A DNA stretch of 64,000 nucleotides from Bordetella genomosp. 12 (lineage in GTDB: Bacteria; Pseudomonadota; Gammaproteobacteria; Burkholderiales; Burkholderiaceae_B). Shown in pieces: positions 63,632-64,000 of this stretch (its first letter is position 1; each line of letters opens with the position of its first letter). Where the stretch lies: NCBI RefSeq assembly GCF_002261355.1, contig NZ_NEVU01000002.1, positions 372,001 to 436,000 of the forward strand. Direction: 5' to 3'. The notes beneath the pieces were generated by a model. That model was not told the origin of the DNA, ran no database searches, and was given only the letters and a program-made list of their open reading frames with translations. The translations under genes were made by a program, and so were the position numbers.

Positions 63632-64000
63632 ATGATGGATTTCCCTGATAAAAAAACCTCGTCTGCGGGCTGGATCAGCGCGATTCTGCTGGGCGTGGCG
63701 ATGCTGCGGCGCGACGCGCGCGCCGGGGAGTTGCGCCTGCTGGCGCTGGCCTTGGTGGTTGCCGTGGCGGCGGTGACCAGCGTCGGTTTTCTCGCCGATC
63801 GGGTCTCGCGGGCGCTCGAGCGCGATGCCGCTCAGATGCTGGGCGCCGATATCGTGCTCGAGGGCGACGAGCCCTTTGCGGCGCCTGTCATCGAGCAGGC
63901 CGAGCAGCTGGGTCTGCGCGTGGCGCAGACGCTGCAGTTTCCGTCCATGGCCACGGCGGGCGAGGGGGCTCAACTGGTGTCGGTCAAAGCCGTGGATCCC
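63632..64000 (+). CDS. partial ABC transporter permease, FtsX/YbbP-like
   Basis: An open frame from the ATG at 63632 to the window edge encodes 123 residues, the N-terminus of a larger protein. The pattern is that of YbbP-type permeases: a short cytoplasmic start, LRRDARAGELRLLALALVVAVAAVTSVGFLADRVSRALERDAAQMLGADIVLEGDEPF with the first helix (about residues 38-56), and then a periplasmic domain. YbbP partners an ATPase YbbA and a TesA-like esterase in some genomes, which would lie outside this window. A second ATG at 63635 is possible. Confidence 0.75.
   Translation, partial: MMDFPDKKTSSAGWISAILLGVAMLRRDARAGELRLLALALVVAVAAVTSVGFLADRVSRALERDAAQMLGADIVLEGDEPFAAPVIEQAEQLGLRVAQTLQFPSMATAGEGAQLVSVKAVDP

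Overview
The window looks like chromosomal DNA of a high-GC betaproteobacterium of the family Alcaligenaceae, close to Bordetella or Achromobacter. Four things point there: a tmRNA whose tag reads ANDERFALAA, the gene run ompA | gyrA-serC-pheA-hisC-tyrA-aroA-cmk-rpsA-ihfB-lapAB-hldA-hldD, a Bug-type solute receptor, and glutamine at GyrA position 83. The genus is an inference. No rRNA, tRNA or CRISPR array was seen.

Layout. Positions 1-2100 are accessory: the edge of an unrecognised membrane-protein gene, about 650 bp without convincing genes, and an intact IS3-family element (847-2058) with a 4-bp target duplication. This region abuts the 3' end of ssrA (tmRNA, 2141-2530), a common integration target. 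Then come an MFS exporter behind a 12-base G/C homopolymer, gph-ubiG and ompA on the minus strand, and from 6527 a long plus-strand block. That block carries gyrA, serine/aromatic/histidine biosynthesis (serC, pheA, hisC, tyrA, aroA), cmk, rpsA, ihfB, envelope control (lapA, lapB) and heptose synthesis (hldA, hldD), with start and stop codons overlapping or nearly so. Next are a ComEA-like protein, cysM, divergent mltB and a histone-deacetylase-family gene, etfBA, an AspT-type exchanger, an acyl-CoA dehydrogenase and a 1-Cys peroxiredoxin.

Positions 31437-38282 form a complete sulfate uptake and activation operon (sbp-cysT-cysW-cysA-cysH-cysD-cysN). CysH has the iron-sulfur cysteines of an APS reductase and there is no cysC, so APS is probably reduced directly. 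Just after it, a SplB-like radical-SAM gene sits behind a near-consensus LexA box that overlaps its promoter. Housekeeping genes follow: EamA transporter, rplS, CoA pyrophosphatase, hydroxypyruvate isomerase-like, rsgA, Ste24-type protease, orn, isochorismatase-like hydrolase and NAD(P)HX epimerase.

Positions 47855-57063 carry a phenylacetate catabolism cluster: paaX divergent from paaABCDE-paaN-paaG-paaI-paaK. paaF, paaH, paaJ and a ring-cleaving hydratase domain are absent, so completion needs genes elsewhere. The right end holds a divergent GntR regulator and a Bug receptor/gamma-glutamyltransferase operon sharing a palindromic operator candidate, a DctPQM TRAP transporter, and the start of an FtsX/YbbP-type permease gene cut by the window edge.

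The strongest leads are the LexA-controlled radical-SAM gene, the homopolymer in front of the MFS exporter, the GntR-Bug-Ggt module and the direct repeats upstream of paaA.
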